Positions 15,091 through 23,690 of a stretch of 39,303 bases of DNA are shown here, one piece after another. Origin of the DNA: an uncultured Pseudomonadota bacterium (GTDB taxonomy: Bacteria; Pseudomonadota; Gammaproteobacteria; Competibacterales; Competibacteraceae); assembly GCA_903844665.1 (NCBI GenBank), contig CAIMUS010000130.1:1-39303 (forward strand). Direction: 5' to 3'. The notes under the pieces are model-generated. The model had not been told where the DNA came from and did not search any database. It worked only from the letters and a program-made list of their open reading frames with translations. How positions within the stretch are numbered: the first letter of the stretch is position 1; every line of letters begins with the position of its first letter. Position numbers and translations under genes: made by a program.

Positions 15091-16677
15091 TCATTTCAAC
15101 CAGACTTCGACGCGGCGGTTCTTTTCTTTGTTTTCGGGGGTGTCATTGGGAGCTACGAAGGCTTCGGCTCCCAGGCCGACTACCTGGGAAAACGCCAAGC
15201 CCTCAGGGGCAAGTTCCCTCCTGACTATTTCGGCGCGACTTCGCGACAGCGTGACGTTGGCGGACGGGGAACCTGAGGAGTCGGCAAAGCCGATGAGAAT
15301 GACTTTCTTATTTTGATACTGTGGCTGCGACAAAACGCCGACGATGCGCCCGATGTCGCGATTGGCGCGAGTATCCAAATCGTCACTGCCGGTGCGGAAA
15401 CGGAATCGAGTTGGTATCTCGATGGCGCCCCTCGTCAATTCCCGCCATCGGGCGGATTGGTTGCGAGCATCATTAGGATCGGAGGCGACGGGGGTCACAT
15501 CGAGATTGACAAGACCTGTCGAGGCAACAACTGGCTGGGCCGCAGCGCCCACGGCGAACTCGATGAATTTGAACACGTTCGGATTCGACGGCTTTTCTGC
15601 GGTATAGAGAAAAAGCCGCCGGGACAGCATGTAATCCTCGGTCTTGATGGTGAGGAGGCTCGGCTTGCGGGCCTCGACGCCGGTATCGGAGAGCGCGATC
15701 ACTTTGTTCGAGCCGATGTAGTTCAGCCCGATGAAGCCGATGCCCGCCGGGTCGCTGCTGACGGACTCGGAGAGCTTCCCGCTGTCTTCGAAACGCTGGG
15801 CGTTGGCGGCAAGGGTCTTGCCATGCGCCTTAAGGACGGCTTCTTTGAAGAAATCGTAGGTACCGGATTTGTCGTCGCGGGCATAGATAGCGATGGTTCC
15901 CGCCCGGCCACCCAGTTGCGACCAGTCGGTGAGAGTTCCACTGAAGATGTCGGCGACTTGCGTGACGGAGAGCGTCTTGATCGGGTTGGACGGATGGACG
16001 ATCAGGGCGATGCCATCCAAAGCGAGCACATGCTCGCTGGCGTTGGAGGTGAGATCGCCGAGCGTCGGCAAGAGGGCCTGCCGTTCCTCCGCCTTGATCT
16101 TGCGCGAGGACATGCCAATGTCGCAGAGGCCGTCTTTAAGGTCTTTGAAGGCGGTGCCGGAGCCGTGAGCCTGGATTTCGATCTGTTCGATCTGGCCGTT
16201 GCGCTCGCCGACGATGAAACTTTCCTCTTCTTTGGCGCCGGGCACCTTATGGATGTTGGTGTAGCCTTCCTGTTTCAGGAAGGCTTCGGCCAAGGCCGGG
16301 AGCAGCTTGCTGCCGATGGTGTTGGAACCGTGGAAGTGCAGGAGGGTCTGGGCGGTCGGCGGCGGTGGAGGAGTAGGCGGTACAGCCGGTAAAACACGAG
16401 GTGGCTCGGGAGGCATCGCGGGAAAGGGCTTAGATTGATCATGGGAGATAAACCAGTATACCCCTCCGGCGATCAGCAGGAGCAACAGCCCCCCCAGCAC
16501 GGCAAATGCCAAACCGTTTCCACCGGCCCCGCCTCCGACATTAGCGCCTTTGGCTAGAATGAGATTTGCCCCGCATTCCGGGCATTTGGCGGGCGCACCC
16601 GTGGCGATGGAGATTGTTTCGCCTCGGTCGGCCTTGTCGCAGTTGCCGATATTCGGACATTTGTACAAAGTAGCCAT
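15091..16677 (-). CDS. Zn-ribbon/TM/PstS-like/OmpA envelope protein
   Basis: A 528-residue multidomain protein. Residues 1-36 hold four cysteines (C7, C13, C32, C35) spaced as a zinc ribbon. One membrane helix lies at about 56-77, then a proline-rich linker at 83-108. Residues about 112-395 are a PstS-type binding domain, with HGSNTIGSKLLPALAEAF, QAHGSGTAF and DDKSGTYDFF. Residues about 410-528 are an OmpA C-terminal domain, with FRFRTGSDDLDTRANRDI and VTLSRSRAEIVRREL. OmpA domains bind peptidoglycan. The inferred topology is a cytoplasmic ribbon, one membrane pass, and periplasmic ligand-binding and wall-anchoring domains. It starts 22 bases after the tubulin-like gene stop, so they share an operon. 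Confidence 0.88.
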   Translation of the reverse strand: MATLYKCPNIGNCDKADRGETISIATGAPAKCPECGANLILAKGANVGGGAGGNGLAFAVLGGLLLLLIAGGVYWFISHDQSKPFPAMPPEPPRVLPAVPPTPPPPPTAQTLLHFHGSNTIGSKLLPALAEAFLKQEGYTNIHKVPGAKEEESFIVGERNGQIEQIEIQAHGSGTAFKDLKDGLCDIGMSSRKIKAEERQALLPTLGDLTSNASEHVLALDGIALIVHPSNPIKTLSVTQVADIFSGTLTDWSQLGGRAGTIAIYARDDKSGTYDFFKEAVLKAHGKTLAANAQRFEDSGKLSESVSSDPAGIGFIGLNYIGSNKVIALSDTGVEARKPSLLTIKTEDYMLSRRLFLYTAEKPSNPNVFKFIEFAVGAAAQPVVASTGLVNLDVTPVASDPNDARNQSARWRELTRGAIEIPTRFRFRTGSDDLDTRANRDIGRIVGVLSQPQYQNKKVILIGFADSSGSPSANVTLSRSRAEIVRRELAPEGLAFSQVVGLGAEAFVAPNDTPENKEKNRRVEVWLK

Positions 16678-16699
16678 GATTTTCTCCCGGAGCTATGGA

Positions 16700-19699
16700 T
16701 CAGTTGACTTTGAGGGCCTGGATGGCGGTGCGGGCGGCGGTTTCAAATCGCCGGTAGACCGGGTCTTCATAGTCGTTGCGGCGGTCGGCAAGGATTTGCT
16801 TGAGTTCGTCGCGGACTTTTTGCTGGAGTTCAGCCCGTTGGTCGATGTGTCGCCAAGCGTCCTGCTGAAGTTGCGCGGCGGAGGTTTCCTCCAGGCGTTG
16901 AGCCGCCTCAAGGTCGATGTTTTCGGAGACTTCCGGGAGAGTTTTGCCGAGCTTGGTGCGAACCGGCAGCCCGTCGGCGTCTTCGCCGATCAGATAAAGC
17001 TCGGTGATGCCGGTGGTGGGGCTGGTGACGACAGCGATGAGCCCCATTGTCTTGGCGAGGAGGAGCGCCGGCAGAGCCTTCTCGCGCTGGGCGCGTTCGT
17101 CGGCGAGGAGGAGTTCGGGGAATTGGCTGCCGTCACCTTCGCCGTGGAGTTCGAGCTTGATCCGATCCGGTTTGTCGCTACAGTTGATGCGGCGGTCATA
17201 GTTTTCCTTGAGAAATTGGGTGGCCTTGGCATAACGGAGCGGGAACAGGTTGGTGATGCCGAGCAGGGTGATTTCGTTGGGTTTGGTGTCGCTTTCGATG
17301 ATTTCGACCGGCACACCGCCGCGCAGATGCTCGCGGAACAGGGTTTTCAAATCTTCGCTGAAGCCGGAATACTCTCCCGCCTTCGGCAGGATGACGAGGA
17401 ATTGGGAAACCTTGGCTTTGCCAGCGCCGAGGATGATGGCCTGAGGGTCAAACTCCAGGTAGTTGCCGGCGTGCTCCACCAAGTCATGGATGAATTTCCG
17501 CAGATCGTCGGGTTTGCCGGAATATTCCCGTTCGAGCTGGCCGATGAGGTTGACGCCGAGCAAGGGCTGGCGGTCACGGTCGGAGGCAACCAGGGCGTCG
17601 TGCGCGGTGGTTGAACTGAGGGCGCATTTCTGTTCCAGCACATCGAAAAACCGTTGACGGCTGATGCGGTTATGGAAGGCTGAAAACGTCGGGTCGGCGG
17701 CGATCTGTTCGATGAGGGCGAGACGGACCGCCTGCGACTGGCGGGTTTGCTCGGTCTTGTCCTTTTCCAGATCGCGGGCGAAAAGACGCACGTTTTCGGC
17801 GTTGTAGAAGCGCACCAACGACTGGCGGAGATCCGGCTTGTCGGCGTCGTTGCAACGTTCGTCGATGTGCTCCTTGAATTCCTTGATGGATTCGTCCACC
17901 AATTTGGAACACAGGCCGATGTCGGTGGCGAGGCGGTTGAACTCGGTGACGGACTCCTGCAACAGCCGCTTGCCGAAGGACCAAGCTTCCGCCTGGGTAC
18001 GGGCGGTGTAGAGTTCCCGCAGGCATTCGCCCTGGGCGTCGAGAAGTTTTCGGCGTTTACCGAACACTTGCGACAGGATCCCCACCTTGGCCCACTCGGC
18101 GCGGTTGGCGGCGACTTTATGCTCGGCGTTTTCAATGTTGGACTTGGCGCGGACGACCTTGTCGTCCACGGCAAGCAACCGTTCCTCCAGCGTGGCGATA
18201 AGGGCGGTCACGCAACGGGAAAGGTCGTGCATGGATTTGACGCCGTTTTTCCAATCGTCGAAAAGTTCGGCCTCGACCCGGCGGCGCAATTCGCGGACAT
18301 GATCCTTGCGGGCTTCGAGCTTGGTTTCGTAAAACTTACGGACGCCAAGGGTGCGATAGTTTTCCTCAAACCGTTGGGCCATCAACTTTTCGAGTTCGTT
18401 GAGCCAAACCTTGTCGTCCTGCGCTTGCACCAGTCCCATGAATTGCGGGAGGATGTCCAGCCATTCGTTGATGATGGGTTTCCATTTTTTATTGTTGATT
18501 TCCTCGGGGAGAATGCCCCGGGACAGGGTGAAATGCTCGTCGGTGAGGAACCAGCGTTCCAGTGTCTGCTTGTCCCTGACGAATTCGCCGAAATCCTGGT
18601 TGCGCGCTTCGTCGCGGAAGCCGAAGGTGTCGTCCCAATTGTTGAAGCGCAATTGCAGCGCGGCCTGGCGGGCAAATTTGTAGGTGAGGAATTCGCGAAT
18701 CTCGATCTCGGGGACAGCCAGCCGTTTGATGCCGAAGGTCAGGAAACGCTTGCTGCGCAAAGGCGCATTGGAAGCGGGACGGGTTTCCGGCGTGCCGTCG
18801 CCGTTTTCGGCGTTCTCCATTTTTTCCAGTAGCTTGAGGGCTTCGGCGTTGCGCACGGCGACGAGTTTTTGGAACAAAAAATCGGCGACGATGCCGGGCA
18901 AAGTCTTGTCCACGTCCACTTGCAGGCCGTTTTCGTTGCGGTTGCAGAAGACATAACAGCCGTTGAATGGGTCGCCAAGTTGCAACCGTTCGCCGCGCTC
19001 GGCGATGTCGTGGGGTTGGTAGGCGCCGACGCTGAGAGCATTCAGTTCGGCGAGGGCGGCGTAGCCGTTGGCGTGGTAGTTGCCGGTATCCCAGTTTGGA
19101 TTGGGGATTTCCTCGGGCAACAGCGCGTAGACCACGATGCGATACATCTTGGAATCGCGGTAAAGGGCGCGAATCTGCGCCAAGACATCCATGAGGCTGC
19201 CGCTGCCGGTGCCGCCGGCCAGTCCGCAGCAGACATGGAAGGTGACACTGGCGTCGCCGCCAGTGGCGAGTTCCCCGGCCAGTTGTTTGAGCTGATCCTT
19301 GAACTGACGGGATTTGCAGGCGAACAGAAAACGGCCGAGCCGGCGTTTTTGTCCACCCAGGGTCTCGCCCACGATGCTGTTGAGAATATCCTTCCATTGT
19401 TCGCGGCTGCCGATCCAGGGTTGGATATTGGGATGGCCGCCGAGGTTGTCGAGAATCTGGTTCAGGTTGCCGCCGGTGATGAGGAGTTGGCTGCGCGGGG
19501 CCAGTTGGACGCTATCTCCCAAAATGCGCCAACTGGCGTCATCGATGGCCATCATTTCTTTGCTGGAATCAACGTAGAGATAGCGGAGCTTGACGAGATC
19601 GGGATCGTTGCTGCGAAATTCCTGGAATACGTTCTTGCGCAGGGCGCGCAAAATTTTTCCGCCGGTGCCGCCCAAGCCGATAAGTAAATGATTCTTCAT
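16700..19699 (-). CDS. Tubulin/FtsZ-superfamily protein
   Basis: A cytoplasmic protein of 999 residues. It opens with MKNHLLIGLGGTGGKILRAL, the first glycine-rich nucleotide loop of the superfamily, and carries CGLAGGTGSGSLMD at about residues 158-171, the tubulin/FtsZ G-box. The N-terminal third fits the tubulin-like domain family of uncharacterised bacterial proteins; the rest is long, charged and helical (about 480-720 looks coiled-coil) with no recognised domain. FtsZ itself is about 400 residues, so this is not the division protein. Related large FtsZ-like proteins are proposed to remodel membranes. The ATG at 19699 is chosen because it starts directly on the nucleotide loop; an open frame extends to a GTG at 19801 (34 more residues). 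It is cotranscribed with the PstS-OmpA gene. Confidence 0.85.
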   Translation of the reverse strand: MKNHLLIGLGGTGGKILRALRKNVFQEFRSNDPDLVKLRYLYVDSSKEMMAIDDASWRILGDSVQLAPRSQLLITGGNLNQILDNLGGHPNIQPWIGSREQWKDILNSIVGETLGGQKRRLGRFLFACKSRQFKDQLKQLAGELATGGDASVTFHVCCGLAGGTGSGSLMDVLAQIRALYRDSKMYRIVVYALLPEEIPNPNWDTGNYHANGYAALAELNALSVGAYQPHDIAERGERLQLGDPFNGCYVFCNRNENGLQVDVDKTLPGIVADFLFQKLVAVRNAEALKLLEKMENAENGDGTPETRPASNAPLRSKRFLTFGIKRLAVPEIEIREFLTYKFARQAALQLRFNNWDDTFGFRDEARNQDFGEFVRDKQTLERWFLTDEHFTLSRGILPEEINNKKWKPIINEWLDILPQFMGLVQAQDDKVWLNELEKLMAQRFEENYRTLGVRKFYETKLEARKDHVRELRRRVEAELFDDWKNGVKSMHDLSRCVTALIATLEERLLAVDDKVVRAKSNIENAEHKVAANRAEWAKVGILSQVFGKRRKLLDAQGECLRELYTARTQAEAWSFGKRLLQESVTEFNRLATDIGLCSKLVDESIKEFKEHIDERCNDADKPDLRQSLVRFYNAENVRLFARDLEKDKTEQTRQSQAVRLALIEQIAADPTFSAFHNRISRQRFFDVLEQKCALSSTTAHDALVASDRDRQPLLGVNLIGQLEREYSGKPDDLRKFIHDLVEHAGNYLEFDPQAIILGAGKAKVSQFLVILPKAGEYSGFSEDLKTLFREHLRGGVPVEIIESDTKPNEITLLGITNLFPLRYAKATQFLKENYDRRINCSDKPDRIKLELHGEGDGSQFPELLLADERAQREKALPALLLAKTMGLIAVVTSPTTGITELYLIGEDADGLPVRTKLGKTLPEVSENIDLEAAQRLEETSAAQLQQDAWRHIDQRAELQQKVRDELKQILADRRNDYEDPVYRRFETAARTAIQALKVN

Positions 19700-20135
19700 G
19701 ATGGGATACTCAAAGGTGAGTGCTTCGAACAGTGACTTGACGATCTTGCTGAGAAAAGGGCGTTTCGACTGGAAATCTTCGATGGCCGCCGCGGCATACA
19801 CTTCGGCAAGTTTGTTCCTGGAAGCCGTTTGGGTACGTTGGAATGCTGCCGGAAGCCGCCGCCGTTGTTGAAAAATCCTCGATGCCAGGTTTCTGCATTT
19901 CGCCGTAGGCCTTTCGGTGTGCGGATTCTTCCCATGTCATAAATAATATTTTATCTGATAGCTGATAGTCAGCCCAGGTAGAGGATACTGCCGCACCAAA
20001 ATTTAGGTGGTGTCCCTCAGTTTACGTGATGGGTATCATCAAGCGCAGGAAACAAGTGTTTGATTGCATCCAGGGTCTTCAGAAACGGTGCCGGTACCCG
20101 ATAGCCCAGCAACTCCGCCGTGGTCCCGGACGTGT
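19700..20135. other. Upstream region of the tubulin-like gene
   Basis: The first 240 bases keep an open frame into the tubulin-like gene and also a second frame (19710-19940 minus) that overlaps it. Neither has a recognisable family, and a frameshifted upstream gene tail is possible. An AT-rich stretch at 19938-19960 (TAAAATATTATTTATG on the minus strand) is the likeliest promoter area. Nothing was recognised in 19961-20135. Confidence 0.35.
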
Positions 20136-22760
20136 TCATGGCGATGCGCCGGGAAAATCGCGCAAAGCCTGCGCTGCTTCCGGCCGCGAAGGCTGCGTTT
20201 GCTGGAGTTCGGTCAGCAGCGCGCGGGCTGCCGCGACATCGATGCGACCCAAGGCGGTCGCCATCCGCAGCAGGGGGTCGTACGCGGGGCGGAAATCGGG
20301 GCTGATACGCAGCACTGACAGGAGTGGTTCGCGCACTTGTGACAACATACGCCCCACGTCGGACGTTGGCTGCACGTCGCGGCCCGCCTCGATGAAGCGA
20401 TTTCGGGCCGCCCAGTACGCTGCCAGTCGGGATGCCCAGGCGTTGTCGCGGGGCGCCGCGACCAGTTCATCAGGGCTGAGCTCGACTTCGCGCAGCAAGG
20501 CAATCAGTCGATCGCGCGGTAAAGAATCGGGAACATAGGTGAGGCGCGGAGCGCGGTAGGCGACCACCGGATGGTCGTCCGTGTTCAGTGGCGCATTGCC
20601 ACCGAATCGCGCGAGGGCGCGCGGGCCGGCGATAAAGCTGCCCAGCAGCGCGAAATCATCGGCGATCCCGAACTCCGCCGGATGGTGCGGCGTTGCCACG
20701 CCGGCCAACCGCGCGCGCACCTGTCCGACATTGAAGCGGTCCCCGTTGCTGCGTGCGACGAGCCCCAGGACGGGTGTGTCAAGGCTGTTGGTGGCGAGCA
20801 TCGCCCAGCCGCGCGGATAGACGGTGATGAAGGCACGCACAATGCTGCGCAGGGTTTCGAGATCGAGCTGATGCAAAGGCAGCCATTGGCAGAAAAGGCC
20901 GCCCGCGGCGAGCCGGTCCCGCACGGCCTGGAAATGCTCCACCGTGTAGAGCGAGCCGGAACCACTGCGCGCCGGGTGAAAGTTGTCGGAGACAATAAGG
21001 TCGTAGCGCTCTCGGGTGGTACGCACGAAGCGTCTCGCGTCGGCAGTTATCAGGTGCAGGCGGGGGTTGGGCCCGTTGTCCTCGAACCGGCGCCTGAAGT
21101 AAGCCGATGCCTCGATGACTTCGGGCAACAGCTCGACCGCATCGACCTCCAGCATCGGATCTTCGGCGGCCGAAGAAGCGGTGACGCCGGTGCCCAGTCC
21201 GAGGAACAATGCACGCCGCGGTGAAGGGTGAAGCAGCAGGGGCAGCAGCGCCTGTCGGGCGTCGGCAAGCAGGGTGGCGCTGCTACCTTCCTGCTGCCGG
21301 TTGTTGATGTGCAAGCGCGTCACGCCGTCAGCGTCTTCCACGACGCTCACCGCCGCCATCGCCCCGTCCTTATAGCTGACGATGCGGCCACCTTCGGGAA
21401 CGTCGACGAACGTCAGCGAGGGTGCCCATAGGGCCAGCGCCAGGGTCGCGGCGGCCGTTGCCCAGAGGCTCGGTGCGGACCAAGCGCGCCGCACCGACAA
21501 GGCCAGATAGCCGACCGCAACGAGCAGCAGCGCGAACTTGGGCCCGAGTGCAGGTACGAGCATCACGCCGAACAGCAGGGGGGCGGTCGCGGCGCCTAGC
21601 GTGTTGACGCCGAGAGCACGCCCGAAACTGGTGCCCGCCGCGCGAGCATTCGTGCTGAGATGGCTGAAGAGTGCGCCCATCACGAGGGTGGGCAGCAGAA
21701 ATGCCGCCGTCGCGAGCGCCGCTTCTGCGGCCAGCGCCGCAGCCATGCTGGGACCAAGCATATTCAGCACCGCCGCCTTGACGGTCTCGGCGCCTCCCAA
21801 GCTCACGGTGCCGAGCAGGCAGGCGGCCGCCAGCATGCGCAGCAACCGGTCGCGCAGGCGCTCCGACTCGCTCGAGTCGGACAGCCAACGCTGGTACGCG
21901 GCGGCGCCGAGCGCTGTGCCGACAAGGTACACGGCCAGCAATATCGCGAAGGTGTAGACGGTGTTCTCGGCCACCTGGCTGAGCACCCGGACGACGAGCA
22001 CTTCATAGCCGATTCCCAGCAGGCCGGTGGCAGCCAGCAACATCAGGACGCCGGGCGCGGCCGACTTCGTCGTCGCCGGCGCGCCATCCGCCGGCTCAAC
22101 GAAGAGCCTCAGTGCCGCCACGGCGCACAGGAGGTTCAGCACCATGCACACGGCCGCGGTACGCGCCAGGCCGAATTCCGGCACCAGCCAGAACGCGGCG
22201 CCGAGCACGCCTAGAACGGCGCCGAAGGTGTTCCCCGCGTACAGCGCCGCAATGCTCGCCCCTTGACGGCGCAGCTGCGCCAGGACTCGCTCCATCGCCG
22301 GTAGCGTCGCACCCATGGCCGCTGTCGCTGGCAACAACAGGAGGAAGGTGCCGCAGAAAGCCACGGCCCATTGCCACGCCGGCGAAGGTTGCGCGCCGGT
22401 GAGATCGAGAAGCCACCCGGTGACCGGCGCCATGAGGAACGCGAGCACCAGGCTCCACACTCCGATCGCGGCTTCACAGACCGCGTACCAGCGAGCGGGC
22501 TTCGAACTGCGATCGAGGCGGGGGCCCAGCATCAAGGCACCCACAGCCAGACCGCCGAAGAAGCCGGCCACGACGGCGAGTACGGCCGCCGCTTCGTGGC
22601 CCAGCCACAGCGCGCTTTGTTGCGTCCAGACGATCTGGTAGCCCAGGGCCGCGAAGCCCGAGGCCACCATCAGGCCGAGCGCGAGGCGTCGGTGCGCCTC
22701 ATCTGGCTGCGACGCGGGCGTCAACTCGACAATGGACGTCGGCAAGGCGCCTTGTTCCAC
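20136..22760 (-). CDS. Fused MFS transporter/spermidine synthase-like protein
   Basis: A protein of about 874 residues. The N-terminal half has around twelve hydrophobic segments of the fused MFS/spermidine synthase type (from GFAALGYQIVWTQQSALWLG). The C-terminal half is a spermidine synthase-like Rossmann domain with ALFLGLGTGVTASSA (SAM/dcSAM loop), VDAVELLPEVIEAS, and DNFHPARSGSGSLYTVEHF. The last 100 residues are helical. Known members are largely uncharacterised; several are predicted to make or move polyamines. The GTG at 22760 follows the oxygenase stop almost directly; a TTG at 22778 would give 880 residues. The overlap or near contact shows coupling with the oxygenase. The region is GC-rich. 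Confidence 0.85.
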   Translation of the reverse strand: MEQGALPTSIVELTPASQPDEAHRRLALGLMVASGFAALGYQIVWTQQSALWLGHEAAAVLAVVAGFFGGLAVGALMLGPRLDRSSKPARWYAVCEAAIGVWSLVLAFLMAPVTGWLLDLTGAQPSPAWQWAVAFCGTFLLLLPATAAMGATLPAMERVLAQLRRQGASIAALYAGNTFGAVLGVLGAAFWLVPEFGLARTAAVCMVLNLLCAVAALRLFVEPADGAPATTKSAAPGVLMLLAATGLLGIGYEVLVVRVLSQVAENTVYTFAILLAVYLVGTALGAAAYQRWLSDSSESERLRDRLLRMLAAACLLGTVSLGGAETVKAAVLNMLGPSMAAALAAEAALATAAFLLPTLVMGALFSHLSTNARAAGTSFGRALGVNTLGAATAPLLFGVMLVPALGPKFALLLVAVGYLALSVRRAWSAPSLWATAAATLALALWAPSLTFVDVPEGGRIVSYKDGAMAAVSVVEDADGVTRLHINNRQQEGSSATLLADARQALLPLLLHPSPRRALFLGLGTGVTASSAAEDPMLEVDAVELLPEVIEASAYFRRRFEDNGPNPRLHLITADARRFVRTTRERYDLIVSDNFHPARSGSGSLYTVEHFQAVRDRLAAGGLFCQWLPLHQLDLETLRSIVRAFITVYPRGWAMLATNSLDTPVLGLVARSNGDRFNVGQVRARLAGVATPHHPAEFGIADDFALLGSFIAGPRALARFGGNAPLNTDDHPVVAYRAPRLTYVPDSLPRDRLIALLREVELSPDELVAAPRDNAWASRLAAYWAARNRFIEAGRDVQPTSDVGRMLSQVREPLLSVLRISPDFRPAYDPLLRMATALGRIDVAAARALLTELQQTQPSRPEAAQALRDFPGASP

Positions 22761-22761
22761 C

Positions 22762-23385
22762 TCAGCCGCTGAACGCAATGCGGTAACCCCATGAATCTAA
22801 CGCGGTCGGAATCGCGTTGAAGGCCAGGGTGATGCGGCGTTCGCCCGGGTTCGGTGGCACCGCGTGCATGAGGTAGCTCGGAAACAGCACGAGGTCACCC
22901 GGCTGGGGCAAAGGACTGATCCATTTGTCGGCGTTGTAGGGTCCGGTGATCACCCCGGCGTGATCGTTCTTGAAGGCGAAGTCGGTTCCTCCGGGCGACT
23001 TCATGAACACCGTCCGTGAGTCCGGATGGGTGGGCGTCAGGTACACGACCCCGGAGATGAAGCTGTTGGCGTGGTTGTGCATCGCTTGGCGACCACCGGT
23101 GTCCAGCACGTTCACCCACATCTCCTTTAAAGACCATCCCAGGCGCTCGCCGAACAGCAGCGCGCCAAAGTCCGCCAGCAGGGGGGTGATGAGCACCGCG
23201 GCCTCGACAAGTAGCGGGCTGTCGCTCGGGCGCAGCATCGTAGTGTGGGACAGATTGGTCGACGAGTTGTTCGCCTGATCGGCCACTGTGCTGAAGTGTT
23301 TGACCAATCCACTCACCAAGTCGCGACTCAGGGCGCCCTGCACCCGCATGAAAGGCGTGGGGAAGAGTCCGATGACTTCTGGCAT
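22762..23385 (-). CDS. 2OG-Fe(II) oxygenase family protein
   Basis: A 207-residue 2-oxoglutarate/Fe(II) oxygenase of the small double-stranded beta-helix type resembling Pfam 2OG-FeII_Oxy_5. Iron ligands are expected in MHNHANSFISGVVYL and in FPSYLMHAVPPNPGERRITL, where the Arg after the distal His would bind 2-oxoglutarate. The substrate is unknown. Its neighbour downstream is the fused MFS/spermidine synthase, coupled by overlap, so a shared substrate such as a polyamine or peptide is possible. A Pho-box-like site lies 72 bases upstream of the ATG with a plausible -10 (TAAACT). Confidence 0.82.
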   Translation of the reverse strand: MPEVIGLFPTPFMRVQGALSRDLVSGLVKHFSTVADQANNSSTNLSHTTMLRPSDSPLLVEAAVLITPLLADFGALLFGERLGWSLKEMWVNVLDTGGRQAMHNHANSFISGVVYLTPTHPDSRTVFMKSPGGTDFAFKNDHAGVITGPYNADKWISPLPQPGDLVLFPSYLMHAVPPNPGERRITLAFNAIPTALDSWGYRIAFSG

Positions 23386-23456
23386 AGAGACAATTTACTC
23401 GGGTAGACGACAGTTGGCGGCAACGCTAGACAAGAGTTCAGTTTACAAAGGCGAAT

Positions 23457-23474
23457 GTGACAGATTCGTGACCG
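23457..23474 (-). promoter_or_regulatory. Pho-box-like site before the oxygenase gene
   Basis: On the minus strand this reads CGGTCAC-GAAT-CTGTCAC, two half-sites in 7-4-7 spacing. The second is near consensus. A TAAACT hexamer begins 11 bases downstream (plus 23440-23445), the position expected for the -10 of a PhoB-dependent promoter. This supports phosphate control of the oxygenase/MFS-spermidine synthase pair, by inference. Confidence 0.55.
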
Positions 23475-23690
23475 AACCAGCCCATGCCGGCAAATTTTGC
23501 CGAGATCGATCCTGGGCTGCGATCTGTGCATCAAGGATGCAGATGGTTAGGCCCGGTGGCGTTAACGAATAAACATCCATTCTTCATTAATCTGTCAAAT
23601 ACGTCCGTTACTATGTCAGTTCTGTAAAAACCTAGTTGCGCAGTCAGACATCGACAACCGTCCATTGGTCCAGTCATTGGGAGGAATTTT
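23475..23690. other. Divergent promoter region
   Basis: This is the spacer between the divergent oxygenase and PHP-domain genes. It contains half-site-like CTGTCAA at 23592-23598 and ATGTCAG at 23613-23619, but at 21-base spacing rather than the Pho-box period, so it is not called as a site. A strong Shine-Dalgarno (GGGAGGAATTTT) precedes the PHP-domain start. Confidence 0.4.

Noticed and set aside
19700-19801. N-terminal extension of the tubulin-like gene from a GTG
   Set aside because: The chosen ATG opens directly on the nucleotide loop as family members do. The extension has no motif, though it remains open and translation there cannot be excluded.
23592-23619. Half-site-like CTGTCAA and ATGTCAG before the PHP gene
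   Set aside because: Their spacing is 21 bases, not 11 or 22, and one half is weak. Not enough for a Pho-box call.
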